DNA of 64,000 nt from Xenorhabdus vietnamensis (lineage in GTDB: Bacteria; Pseudomonadota; Gammaproteobacteria; Enterobacterales; Enterobacteriaceae). The notes under the pieces were generated by a model that had not been told where the DNA came from, did not search any database, and saw nothing but the letters and a program-made list of their open reading frames with translations. The stretch spans positions 44,738 through 108,737 of the forward strand of contig NZ_MUBJ01000016.1 of the NCBI RefSeq assembly GCF_002127535.1, given 5' to 3'. Positions 16,728-25,577 of the stretch are shown here, piece by piece. Each line of letters starts with the position of its first letter. Position 1 is the first letter of the stretch. A program made the translations under genes and the position numbers.

Positions 16728-19442
16728 TTATTCGGCAGAACCTAAGACGTCACTGTTAAATAAGTAAACCCGTTTAAGCCCTATTTCTGGTAGGCGTATA
16801 CTCGTTTGTATCCTGCCGTCCTTGCCTGCTTCTAACCAACCTTTCTCAACACATAAGCGGGCAACTTTACGCGAATCAAAGCCCTTGCATATTTCTTTCC
16901 ATGCGGAGGATAAAACATAAAATTGAACAGTTGGATCTTGATTAGCAGTGCCTTTTTCAACACGACGAAAACCCATCATGTTGATAGGACGACTATTCTC
17001 ATCGTACCAATCCGCAAAGCGGCTGAATTGGTTACGTGAAATAAAATCGGTCACTTGCTCCAATGCAGTAATATCTTCCTGATTCGCGGTGTGACCTCTC
17101 TCTTTCATCCATGCCGCTAAACACTTTTCAGCCGCTGTATACGCTTCCCCTTGTTGCCAGCCTGTAATTCCTGCTCGCGTTGCGATTTCTCCCGCCATAG
17201 CAACAAGGGCAAAACGGGTAATTGCACGACCAACCTGATTACCCGCATTCTCTGGCATCATTTTTGCGGTATATTCTTTCAATAAGGCCTTAGCCGTTCC
17301 TGAGATAAACGTGAGGTCATGAGTGAGATATTTCAGCCAATCACGGAACGGTGAGCCATGATATTTAGTCACGGCGTGCTCAAGATACTCAGCCAGTGAT
17401 TTACCGCTGGTAAATTGGTGCAACTCTTCAAACACACCGTGTTTACCGGAATCACTCGGAATTTGGATCATACGGACTTCAACACCGGCATAAGTGCGTT
17501 CACCCGCATTTGACGCATGTTCAACTAAAGAGAGTTCCCCTGTTGATAAGAAAAGTAAATTCCAGCGGTTGGTTTCTCTGACACTTCCATCTGTTTTCGC
17601 TCTGGCTTTCCCCTGACCATTTGCCAGCATATAGGCAATATTACCCGCCTCACGCCCGTCAACTTCTCTGATTTCGTCTAGCATCAATGTTGCATCATTA
17701 CGGCGACAGGCTGTACCTTCAAGTGCATTGCCGGTTGCCCGCCAGGTATACCAGTAATCCGTTCCGCCACAGACAGACGCAGCCACTTTCATTGTGGTTG
17801 TCTTACCATCGGTGGATTCACCTTTTAAGTGATAACCACCGCCACCGACACCGACTAATTTCAACAATGAGGAGGCAAAGGCTAAACTTACGGAAAAGGC
17901 GAGTCTTGCGTTTCCTGTGCAATATTTGCTTATATGTTCTCTCCACTCTTCACTTGTGCCTGATACTCTAAAGTCTTTCCCTTGGACACTGGAAGTTTGA
18001 AGAATAACGGAATCCGCACCTGTGCCGACAACTTCGTCTTGCAGAACATAGACATTACCGTGCCATCCAGTTTTATTGACACAAGTCACCTTTCTCTCTG
18101 GACGGCATAGCGAAATGTATTCCATCAAATGCGCCCGTGCCTGTCCTGATATATTGATATAGGATAATCCATTAACCAAAAGCACGCGGCGTAGCTCCTC
18201 ACCGCTTCCGCTGAGCATTTCCATCGGCATAGCCCACTTACGGCAATTACCGTAAGTATCTTCCCATTCTAATAACCGTCCGTAATTACTACTGTCAGCA
18301 TCACAGGTAATTGCAGTCACTTTTATCGGACTACTAATTTTGATATTCCTGACTTCGGTATCACCATCTGATTTATTGACGAGCTTGTCATACCATAAAT
18401 ATTCTTGAGTCAGTCGAAAGCCTTGCGGTAAATAGGCCTTATCTTTTCCGCAGTAGGTCATTTCTTCAAAGAAAGCCTCTTTGACCTTGTTATCGCTGTT
18501 TTCCTGTCGGTAATCATCCCAATCCGCTTTATAGTGAGTCGGTGGCAATGTGACCCAGCCATCTACCGCCTTAGCCGCTTTTTCTGCCCAGAGCTTGCCC
18601 GTATTTTCCTTGCCATCAATAAAATCGTTGTCGCCAGCAATGATGATTTTTGCCTGTGGCCACCGTTCTCTCAATTGTTGCGCGACTTTGACCAGATTAG
18701 TGGCAGCAACCGCCGCCACGATGAAAGAATCGATCACTTTTGACAGGCTTAACCCTGTGGCAAAACCCTCTGTAATCACCACCTGTTCAATGTTTTTATC
18801 CGTCTTATCAGCAACAATAATAAATGAACCTGAAAGTGCAGAACCGGATAGCAGGCTCTTTTCCCCTTTCGGGCTGATTAATTGCCCGCCTTTAATGGAA
18901 ATTTGGTTATCAACTAATGGCAATAAAAGTGAGCCAATTGGAAAAATCATCTCGCCTTGCGTATATTGTTGCTGCGTAATTAAACATTGATGATGGGTTA
19001 AGCCTTTATTTGAGAGATATTGGCTTTCCCCTGAAAGAGATAAACCTTTCAGTTTTTTAAATAATTCGATTCCTTTTTGTGCGCTAACCTTTTTTATTCT
19101 GGTTGGCGTTATTTTTTTAAATTCAGGCAGGTGGAGTATTTTATTGATTTCAAAACATGCGGTTTTAACATCCTGACCTGTCACCAATTTAATTAAATCG
19201 AGCCCGTCACCGTTACCACAGTGATTACAAAACCACGTTCCTTTACCGTTTTTATCATCAAACCGAAAGCGATCTTTGCCTCCACATTTAGGGCAAGCAC
19301 CGTGCCTGTTATTTTCAGGGACAGATACGCCTAAATTACTTAAAATATAATACCAGCGCCCGTTGGCTGCTTTAACGATATCCGTCACAGTAGGTATACT
19401 TGTTGGCATCGTTGAAATGTCAGGATAGTTTTGATTATTCAT
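16728..19442 (-). CDS. P4 alpha-type primase-helicase (Zn-finger, TOPRIM, DUF927)
   Basis: This 904-residue protein combines three parts. Residues 30-90 form a zinc-binding primase domain (CPKCGGKDRFRF, WFCNHCGNGDG). About 200-320 form a TOPRIM domain (VVITEGFATGLSL, IIIAGDND). From about 400 comes a DUF927/SF3-like helicase with Walker A GESTDGKTT and Walker B LMLDEIREV. It would prime and unwind satellite DNA, starting at the iterons just downstream. ATG 19442 overlaps the stop of the small gene upstream (TAATG), with AGGGAC 9 bases ahead, so translation is coupled. The length is greater than P4 alpha (777). Confidence 0.93.
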   Translation of the reverse strand: MNNQNYPDISTMPTSIPTVTDIVKAANGRWYYILSNLGVSVPENNRHGACPKCGGKDRFRFDDKNGKGTWFCNHCGNGDGLDLIKLVTGQDVKTACFEINKILHLPEFKKITPTRIKKVSAQKGIELFKKLKGLSLSGESQYLSNKGLTHHQCLITQQQYTQGEMIFPIGSLLLPLVDNQISIKGGQLISPKGEKSLLSGSALSGSFIIVADKTDKNIEQVVITEGFATGLSLSKVIDSFIVAAVAATNLVKVAQQLRERWPQAKIIIAGDNDFIDGKENTGKLWAEKAAKAVDGWVTLPPTHYKADWDDYRQENSDNKVKEAFFEEMTYCGKDKAYLPQGFRLTQEYLWYDKLVNKSDGDTEVRNIKISSPIKVTAITCDADSSNYGRLLEWEDTYGNCRKWAMPMEMLSGSGEELRRVLLVNGLSYINISGQARAHLMEYISLCRPERKVTCVNKTGWHGNVYVLQDEVVGTGADSVILQTSSVQGKDFRVSGTSEEWREHISKYCTGNARLAFSVSLAFASSLLKLVGVGGGGYHLKGESTDGKTTTMKVAASVCGGTDYWYTWRATGNALEGTACRRNDATLMLDEIREVDGREAGNIAYMLANGQGKARAKTDGSVRETNRWNLLFLSTGELSLVEHASNAGERTYAGVEVRMIQIPSDSGKHGVFEELHQFTSGKSLAEYLEHAVTKYHGSPFRDWLKYLTHDLTFISGTAKALLKEYTAKMMPENAGNQVGRAITRFALVAMAGEIATRAGITGWQQGEAYTAAEKCLAAWMKERGHTANQEDITALEQVTDFISRNQFSRFADWYDENSRPINMMGFRRVEKGTANQDPTVQFYVLSSAWKEICKGFDSRKVARLCVEKGWLEAGKDGRIQTSIRLPEIGLKRVYLFNSDVLGSAE

Positions 19443-19660
19443 TATTTAATGTCCCTATTCATTAAGCTGCTTTCCTCAATAATGAGTTCAATTTTTTCCG
19501 ATAAACACTCCATGACGGCTGCCATACCTTCGCCTGAAATATGCTTACCTGCGCTGTTGTTTAATAATTCAGCGAAGCATGCTGTCATTTGCGCTACTCT
19601 TAATAGCTCATTTTCAGCGGTAGCAGAAATGACGGCATTTTTATGGGGGGTATTTTTCAT
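19442..19660 (-). CDS. Small conserved satellite protein
   Basis: A 72-residue product beginning MKNTPHKNAVISATAENE, helical and acidic at the C-terminal end. ATG 19660 is chosen because AGAGGA lies 8 bases upstream; an in-frame TTG at 19666 is less likely. Proteins of this size commonly lie between the Icd-like gene and the primase in P4-like islands of enterobacteria; their role is not known to me. The stop overlaps the primase start. Confidence 0.65.
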   Translation of the reverse strand: MKNTPHKNAVISATAENELLRVAQMTACFAELLNNSAGKHISGEGMAAVMECLSEKIELIIEESSLMNRDIK

Positions 19661-19662
19661 GA

Positions 19663-20175
19663 TCAATGTCCTCTTTTTGGTTGCACAGGTAAACGACCTG
19701 CAAACAAGAGAACAAAATCATGAACGAGCAGCATTCTTGCGTTGTGTTCGTCTGGCGCGGTAGCCTCAATACGGCAGGGTTTAGCGGTAATATCAGAACG
19801 TTTGACGCACAGAAATAGAAATTTAAATTGAGTTTGGGTAGGGACTGCCATCATAAAGATGATCTCCATTCGATGATTCAAGCAATCACCGCCAGAGTTT
19901 CCACGCTCAATAGGGGCGGTGACGTTATCAGAGGTGGAAATACTGGCTCGAATGGATACCAGCCACCCTTTCGGGTGCTCCGATAACGCCACCATTGAAT
20001 TCGGATAGGCGTAAGCCGCCATTAGATAGGCATTATTTACGACACAAAAAAAGACGCATGTGGCGTCTACTGTCGCCATTCGAGTATTCAGGTTTCCACG
20101 CCTGACGTTAGATTTTGCTAACGTTTTTCCAATATAGCCCAACCGATCAGACGGATGCAACCTTTTTATTTTCAT
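19663..20175 (-). CDS. Host cell division inhibitor Icd-like / Ash-family protein
   Basis: The C-terminal segment ARMLLVHDFVLLFAGRLPVQ and the preceding QFKFLFLCVKRSDITAKPC stretch are hallmarks of the Icd-like/Ash proteins of P1 and of P4-like satellites. Some members block cell division when expressed. ATG 20175 gives a 170-residue protein of normal family length; the frame continues upstream to a TTG at 20274, inside the gpO 3' end. It lies between the capsid genes and the replication genes, where P4-like elements usually have it. Its function here is inferred from family only. Confidence 0.75.
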   Translation of the reverse strand: MKIKRLHPSDRLGYIGKTLAKSNVRRGNLNTRMATVDATCVFFCVVNNAYLMAAYAYPNSMVALSEHPKGWLVSIRASISTSDNVTAPIERGNSGGDCLNHRMEIIFMMAVPTQTQFKFLFLCVKRSDITAKPCRIEATAPDEHNARMLLVHDFVLLFAGRLPVQPKRGH

Positions 20176-20246
20176 GATTAAAATCAGCTTAAACTGCGAA
20201 GTTGATAGGAGAGAGAAAATAGCCCAGCCTAAACCGGGCAAAAGTG

Positions 20247-20768
20247 TTAACCTGCGGAAATTGCGGTAAACCAACGATTCTTCGTATTTTTAAGCCCATC
20301 AGAAAGATTGAATACTCTCGGTGAACTAATCGAAAGCTTACTTTTCTTTCGGGAAAAGTGAGAACGGTTAATACTGAATTTTAATCTATCGGTTCCCACA
20401 CTCGCCGGGCTGTCTGTAACAGCAAGCCCAAATAAATAAAAGATACCCTTACCTTGAAAATCCTCTTCAACTTCGATAGAGCAGAATAATTTTTGCCCCT
20501 GCCTGTTATATTCCATGAGTTTTAGATTTGGTCTTAATCGCACGTAGAGCCGTGCTTTTCCATCAATGACATCCGTTCGAGCAGCGAGCACTTCCCCTAA
20601 ATTATCAAGTGCTCGGTTATGCTCTTCCCAGATTAACGCGGTGTAATAGTTGGTATCGTAGGTCTCTGCAATTTCATACAGCCATTGTGCTTCGATAACA
20701 CGTTTATCGACGGTTTGCCCTTCAGTTGCAACACAAATCCAAGTGGTCGTTAGCTGTAATTCACTCAT
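20247..20768 (-). CDS. Truncated P2 gpO-type capsid maturation protease without scaffold domain
   Basis: P2 gpO (284 residues) is a serine protease (first half) fused to a scaffold (second half). This 173-residue protein matches the protease half: catalytic Asp21 (GQTVDKR), His50 (IWEEHNR) and Ser97 (FCSIE) are all present, as is the domain end GLAVTDSPASVGT (114-126). After residue 132 there is only a basic tail (HFSRKKSK) of about 40 residues instead of the coiled scaffold. It overlaps the capsid gene stop by ATGA. It would cleave capsid proteins; loss of the scaffold suggests the helper gpO or another gene provides assembly control. Confidence 0.85.
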   Translation of the reverse strand: MSELQLTTTWICVATEGQTVDKRVIEAQWLYEIAETYDTNYYTALIWEEHNRALDNLGEVLAARTDVIDGKARLYVRLRPNLKLMEYNRQGQKLFCSIEVEEDFQGKGIFYLFGLAVTDSPASVGTDRLKFSINRSHFSRKKSKLSISSPRVFNLSDGLKNTKNRWFTAISAG

Positions 20769-21784
20769 AGCGAAAATACTTCCTCTTCAATGTGGATCGC
20801 ATTTTCATCAACCGCCGCATAAAGGTTTATATCCCCTAAGCCGTAACCCTCATAACGCAAGTAGCTGTGCTCATAGGCTTTTCTTTCGTTAACAAACTCC
20901 GCGCGAAAACGTCGGCTATTCTTTAGCGTATAAATATGCAAATTATCTAACGTGGTCACAACCAATCGACGACCAGGCATAAACGGAGGAATGAGCGCAA
21001 AGCGTCCCGCGATGGTACTGAGCGCCATTTGACTGGCTTGAATATCTGCCGCTTTATCTGAAGCACTAAATAACTTTTCCCGATAGAGCGCCGCCAGTTC
21101 TGAACCGACTAATACCACTAAGCGAGGATCTTCTCGGAATTCTTCAGGAATTTTCTTGGTGATAAGATAATTTGCGATAGTATCTAAATTTGGGAAATTC
21201 CCATTCTTACCTAAGACAATTTTATCGGTGATCACTTGTGAACCCTGATTAAATTCTTTCGCTATTGCGTGCCAGCCCCGATTAACATCTTGCCCACGTT
21301 TATAGATATCGGGCTGAGTCGGAAATGCACAGAATTCACCATTAAAGCCGATTCTAATCATGTCTAACGATACTGTTTTAGAGAATAAGTCAGACATCAC
21401 TTGAGTAAAGTGTTCATCATCACCACTGCCACTGTTGGCAATCAGTGACATTTGTTCATAAGAAATTGCAGCACAGGTATCTGTTTCTTCTAAAGCATAA
21501 GGTGCACTTTCCATTTTGGCGCGTTTATGGAATCGTCCGTCAAGGATTCTTCCTGTATGGAGGGTATTATCACCTAAACTAATGGTGTCGCCATTTTCTT
21601 GGCTAACATCAGCTAACGTTAATTTATTTAAAAACCAACTTGAATCTGAAATAGCTACACGTAATAAATTTTCAGATGTCGGAGAAATAGAAAAAGTATC
21701 ACTATTACTAGAGGAATATTTAGCCCCACGGGTAAAATTGGCATGAAAAGATCTAGCCACATCAGGAATGGCAGTAATATACAT
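20765..21784 (-). CDS. P2 gpN-family major capsid protein encoded by the satellite
   Basis: This 339-residue protein follows P2 gpN along its length: an early LNKLTLADVSQENGD segment, SLDMIRIGFNGEFCAF in the middle, then FREDPRLVVLVGSELAALY, LPxFxPGRR-like PPFMPGRRLVVTTLDNLHIYT, and a C-terminal HSYLRYEGYGLGDINLYA. It has the HK97 fold by family. ATG 21784 has AAGGAAATT upstream. In P2 the order is O then N; here N comes first. P4 has no capsid protein of its own, so this gene is unexpected. No portal, terminase, completion or tail gene is nearby. Confidence 0.9.
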   Translation of the reverse strand: MYITAIPDVARSFHANFTRGAKYSSSNSDTFSISPTSENLLRVAISDSSWFLNKLTLADVSQENGDTISLGDNTLHTGRILDGRFHKRAKMESAPYALEETDTCAAISYEQMSLIANSGSGDDEHFTQVMSDLFSKTVSLDMIRIGFNGEFCAFPTQPDIYKRGQDVNRGWHAIAKEFNQGSQVITDKIVLGKNGNFPNLDTIANYLITKKIPEEFREDPRLVVLVGSELAALYREKLFSASDKAADIQASQMALSTIAGRFALIPPFMPGRRLVVTTLDNLHIYTLKNSRRFRAEFVNERKAYEHSYLRYEGYGLGDINLYAAVDENAIHIEEEVFSL

Positions 21785-21806
21785 AATAATTTCCTTATAT
21801 TTTACA

Positions 21807-22646
21807 TTACATGTAATTCAATTTATCTTGAATTCTTTTTTTAGCATTAACCATAGCCTTCACGTACTCATCAGCGGTCAATGCGATTTTTAAATAACCA
21901 TTCTCTTTGCTATAATAATTTATATAGTAATCAATTCTATAAGATGGAGTATGAATTAAATCGTATTTATCTATCGGATAAGAACAATTTTTTATAACTA
22001 TATCAATACAATTTTTCAATTTATCCATTGCTGACATAATAAATTTGCATGTGTTACTATGCCCCCAACCCATTTCGGATGATAGTGAATTTAAATACAC
22101 TATTTCTCTTGGAATGGGTTCTAATAATTCTTTTTTAAACCCCGTTGTTTTTTCAGATAATAGCCATTCAATGACCGGGTTTAATAAACCATAGAGACCA
22201 CTCATTTTTTCCAGTTTACCTCTCTCGCGCTCAATAGAAACTTTTTTACTTTCTACTTCGCGATGCATGTCAGTAATCCAAACACGGGTACTGAGATGAT
22301 AACCCGCAGGTTTGTTTATTTTACCGTTTTGAGCGCTATTTAATATATCAACCAAGTTTTTAAGTTCAACTTCCTCTTTTTCGGGAAGCTTTGAATAACT
22401 CGATACGATACTTTTTCCTCGTTTAATGAGGAGTTTTATTTCTTCTACAGTGGGAAGAAGATTATCAAAATTAAAGCCTGTTAGTTCAGTAAATTTTTTA
22501 ATTGAATCTTTCATATTTGCCAGTTTATATAACTCGATAATTCGAACCATAAACCCGGTATCCTTGCCGTTCTCTGTAAACGGTATGAACTTGTAATTAA
22601 AAATATATGATAGATTTTCATCTTTGAAAAATGATACTTCATTCAT
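21807..22646 (-). CDS. Unknown 279-residue protein upstream of the capsid gene
   Basis: Not recognised. The protein is AT-rich in coding, Lys- and Glu-rich and probably helical, with a charged stretch about residues 125-150 (DMHREVESKKVSIERERGKL) that could form a coiled coil. There is no signal peptide or membrane segment. It ends 22 bp before the capsid start and has a good ribosome binding site (AAAAGGATAAAGG before ATG 22646), so it is probably co-transcribed with capsid and protease. By position it could be an assembly or size-determination factor in place of P4 Sid, but no similarity to Sid is evident to me. Confidence 0.65.
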   Translation of the reverse strand: MNEVSFFKDENLSYIFNYKFIPFTENGKDTGFMVRIIELYKLANMKDSIKKFTELTGFNFDNLLPTVEEIKLLIKRGKSIVSSYSKLPEKEEVELKNLVDILNSAQNGKINKPAGYHLSTRVWITDMHREVESKKVSIERERGKLEKMSGLYGLLNPVIEWLLSEKTTGFKKELLEPIPREIVYLNSLSSEMGWGHSNTCKFIMSAMDKLKNCIDIVIKNCSYPIDKYDLIHTPSYRIDYYINYYSKENGYLKIALTADEYVKAMVNAKKRIQDKLNYM

Positions 22647-22763
22647 AACCTTTATCCTTTTTTGGTTATATATGGGTGTGAAAGTTCAACACCTATTTAA
22701 TTGATGTTTTGGGGGGTGCTATTTATGTTGAGTGAGATTTAATTTATCAATAAAGTTATATAA

Positions 22764-23000
22764 CTATATTGATTCTCTGCGTGATTTTTTATTTTCTACC
22801 CAGTTGCGTATTTCTGCTGCATCAAAGACAAAGAAACCATCTTCTAACTCAAAAGGTTGCGGTATCTTTTTATCCTTAACCCAACGGTGTAATGTTGAAT
22901 CAGATATGCCCAGAAAATCAGCGGTATGGCGTTTACGTGCATTACCGATTTCAGGGTATGGGCTTGTATTTTTCATGCGTGGTTTTTTCTGCTTCGTCAT
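22764..23000 (-). CDS. AlpA-family excisionase/regulator
   Basis: A 78-residue helix-turn-helix protein: TADFLGISDSTLHRWVKDKK followed by IPQPFELEDGFFVFDAAEI is the typical AlpA/MerR-like winged helix. In P4-like elements AlpA or Vis controls integrase expression and excision and can repress int. ATG 23000 has AGGGGC upstream; an internal ATG at 22976 is a possible later start. First gene of the satellite's leftward operon. Confidence 0.85.
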   Translation of the reverse strand: MTKQKKPRMKNTSPYPEIGNARKRHTADFLGISDSTLHRWVKDKKIPQPFELEDGFFVFDAAEIRNWVENKKSRRESI

Positions 23001-23489
23001 GCTGCCCCTAGCCTCCCTATGTTATGCCTATCTCTGCTGTGACGTGTTTAGCGCATTCTAGAGGCTGAGAATTACGATATCCACCAAGAATGGAATCCAT
23101 TAAAAGAATGATAAAATCCATTGAATTTTTTTTGATCCATTGAAAAATTAGGCTAATAATGGAAGTTTGAAAATTATAGGAAAAATCAAAATAATATATA
23201 ATATCAACATATTGCGAAATTTCTTATAATGATAGTGAGTAGAGTTGGCAAATAGTGACAATCCATGATAACACCATGTCATACCTTGACTAAGTCTACA
23301 TAAGACCACATAAAACTGAGTAATATTTACCAATATTGCTCGTTATTGCACACTATTGCTCTTTACTGTCCACTGTCCATCACTGCCCGTCATTATTCAT
23401 CATCATTCGCCATTATTGCTTACAAAGTAAGCAATAATACGTTCATGTAGGTTTATGATGATTTAGCAGCCCATTGTTTAATGAGCTAA
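23001..23489. other. Satellite control region between AlpA and the int operon
   Basis: No gene is supported. The sequence has many short ATTGCT/ATTATTGC repeats between 23330 and 23440 and a perfect 12-bp inverted repeat, ATTATTGCTTAC / GTAAGCAATAAT (23412-23423 and 23427-23438), with a 3-base loop and no T-run. In P4 the matching region carries the immunity RNA and early promoters, so an operator or structured RNA is possible. Confidence 0.45.
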
Positions 23490-24188
23490 CTACTCATCTT
23501 GTCCATTTAAATAGTAGTCAGCATTGCTTAGTTTGTTAAAGAATGTTGATCGTCCAACCAAAACTAAAAAATCAGGCCTCTCCATATCTTTAACTAATTT
23601 TTTGATGTCATTGTATATGTGTTGTTTACTGGGATTGCCTATTGAGCCGTAGTTGTCTGATGGTTGGCAGCCGTTTATGCTTTTTTCTTGAAGCAGTAAT
23701 ATAAGCAATCCAATTAATTTATAAGTTCCTTTTTGCTCATCATTTTTTCGATATTGTCCCTGACCTTTTTTATTCTGTAGTGCTATTTTTTCAACTAATG
23801 CCCGTCCACCAAAGACCTTAATATATTCCTCCCATCCACCATTTTTTTTGTGCTCTTTGTATATATTGTCTAAAGCTTGCTCTATTCTTGATGCAATAAC
23901 CTCTGGGATATTTTCTATTAAGCTCATATATTGATATGCAGCACCAAACACAATATCAGAGTCAATCACATCGCTTGTGTGTTTTCTTTTGTCCTGAAAC
24001 AAGCTGAGGGAGTTCACATTACTTAAAATAGCACTTCTTACCTTACGAACATTTTCTGAATATTCTTCTGGTATGTTTGTCATTGATGTATAAGGATCTA
24101 ATCCAAAGATTGAAAGGGCTACAGCATTAGGCGTCGCAGTTCCTTGTAAGGCAAATAGCTTTAATACATCAATTTCAGGTACTGTCAT
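23490..24188 (-). CDS. Unknown 232-residue protein coupled to the integrase
   Basis: Not recognised. A soluble, probably helical protein (MTVPEIDVLKLFALQGTATP at the start, a basic patch KNKKGQGQYRKND near 140). Its start codon overlaps the integrase stop (ATGA), so both are made from one message. The fixed link to int suggests either a recombination helper or a cargo gene carried behind int. No catalytic motif is seen. Confidence 0.6.
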   Translation of the reverse strand: MTVPEIDVLKLFALQGTATPNAVALSIFGLDPYTSMTNIPEEYSENVRKVRSAILSNVNSLSLFQDKRKHTSDVIDSDIVFGAAYQYMSLIENIPEVIASRIEQALDNIYKEHKKNGGWEEYIKVFGGRALVEKIALQNKKGQGQYRKNDEQKGTYKLIGLLILLLQEKSINGCQPSDNYGSIGNPSKQHIYNDIKKLVKDMERPDFLVLVGRSTFFNKLSNADYYLNGQDE

Positions 24189-25456
24189 ACAAATTTCCTT
24201 TTAATTTTTTCTATTGGAGTAATGTTGTAACCCTCGCCGTTCTCTAGCGTTATCAGCAAATCACACCATTGAGCTAACGCGGCTTTGCGTTCATCAAAGT
24301 AATCATGCCTGTTATAAATGCCCTCAACCCCTTTTATACGATGATTTAAACAACGTTCAGCCACAAACGGATCAACACCTAATGCGGCTAAGTGGGTTCT
24401 GGCGGTGCGTCTAAAGTCGTGAATCGTGAAGTTAGGGATGCTAGCAGGTAATGTACGTCTTACTTTGGCAAGTGCAACGGGTAGGGTGGTTTCCTGAATA
24501 TGTGGGATCATGCGGTGTTGCATTTTTCTTGCTGGTAGAACGTACTGGCTACCACAAGACATTGGTTTTAATTCCATAAACCAATCGATAACTTGTGGAC
24601 ATAGAGGAATATCTACCGCATCACCGTTTTTGCTACGTTCTGCTGGAAAATGCCAAATACCATTAGCAAAATCGAATTCCTCCCAACGAGCAGCGCATAG
24701 CTCCATTTTGCGCAAACATAGAGCAAGTAGTATCTTAAAGCTGATTTCATTCTGGCGGCTGATTGTAGATGTTCTGAACGCTCTCAGAACAATGATTAGT
24801 TCTTCTCTGGTTAACCATCTATCGCGTGATACTTCTTTCCCGCCTGCATCCGCAACTTCAAACGCTGAACAGGGGTTAACATCAATGAGCTGACGCCTGA
24901 TACCATAATCAAATATGCGTCTGACCCATCTGAGAACATCTGTTGCTATGGTTGGTGCGCCTCTATCAACGATGCTTTTTAGTATTTCATCAATATGGTA
25001 GGGTTTAACATCCTCGATCTTCATGTCACCGATACGCGGGTTAATATCTTTATCTATACGTCTGCGTAATATGTCGGGGTGTTTCCAGCGAGGAAGTATC
25101 TGGCGCTCGAAGTACTCGGCTGCTAAGTCTGAAACTTTGATAGCATTCTTTTCAGCTTCAATTTTTGCCAGTGCTTCGGCTTTGCGTTCCTGTTTCTCCA
25201 TCGCAACGTCATAGCCTAGTGACACACGGGCAGATAATTCTTTTGTTATCTCTCTGGCTTTAGCAAGGGATATATCAACATACGAACCAAGCAATACGGA
25301 TCTGCGTTTACCCGCAAATTTATACCTGAAACGCCATACAGGAATTTTATAGTTTTCTCTATAGCTCAGATATAAGCCATTCCCGTCTGTTCTACCTTCG
25401 AATCTTTCCCCTGACTTTATCCATGCCCTGATCTGCTTATCTGTGAGTTTTGGCAT
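24185..25456 (-). CDS. int: P4-type tyrosine integrase
   Basis: The 423-residue protein starts at ATG 25456 (MPKLTDKQIRAW), with GGGAG 8 bases upstream; the frame extends further to 25534 but the family begins here. Order: DUF4102 arm-binding domain (1-90), SAM-like core-binding domain (about 100-195), catalytic domain with LCLRKMELCAARW (first Arg), HDFRRTARTH (His and second Arg) and the tyrosine in GIYNRHDYF. It catalyses site-specific recombination at the yicC end, 120 bp from the right att repeat, and reads towards the element interior. Confidence 0.95.
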   Translation of the reverse strand: MPKLTDKQIRAWIKSGERFEGRTDGNGLYLSYRENYKIPVWRFRYKFAGKRRSVLLGSYVDISLAKAREITKELSARVSLGYDVAMEKQERKAEALAKIEAEKNAIKVSDLAAEYFERQILPRWKHPDILRRRIDKDINPRIGDMKIEDVKPYHIDEILKSIVDRGAPTIATDVLRWVRRIFDYGIRRQLIDVNPCSAFEVADAGGKEVSRDRWLTREELIIVLRAFRTSTISRQNEISFKILLALCLRKMELCAARWEEFDFANGIWHFPAERSKNGDAVDIPLCPQVIDWFMELKPMSCGSQYVLPARKMQHRMIPHIQETTLPVALAKVRRTLPASIPNFTIHDFRRTARTHLAALGVDPFVAERCLNHRIKGVEGIYNRHDYFDERKAALAQWCDLLITLENGEGYNITPIEKIKRKFV

Positions 25457-25480
25457 TGAGTTATCTCCCATTACTAAGTC

Positions 25481-25532
25481 GGGTACACCTAAAATAATTC
25501 CTAACATCCAAGGTGTACACCTAGGTGTACCC
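25481..25532. promoter_or_regulatory. GGTGTACC repeats at right end, in front of int
   Basis: GGGTACACCT 25481-25490, AGGTGTACACCT 25511-25522 and AGGTGTACCC 25523-25532. They match the three copies at the left end. Because they lie between att and the int start, they may serve both as recombinase arm sites and for control of int. Confidence 0.5.
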
Positions 25533-25577
25533 AATAATCATGCGCTATTGTGATTCGCTCTGCAATGCTCTGATAGT

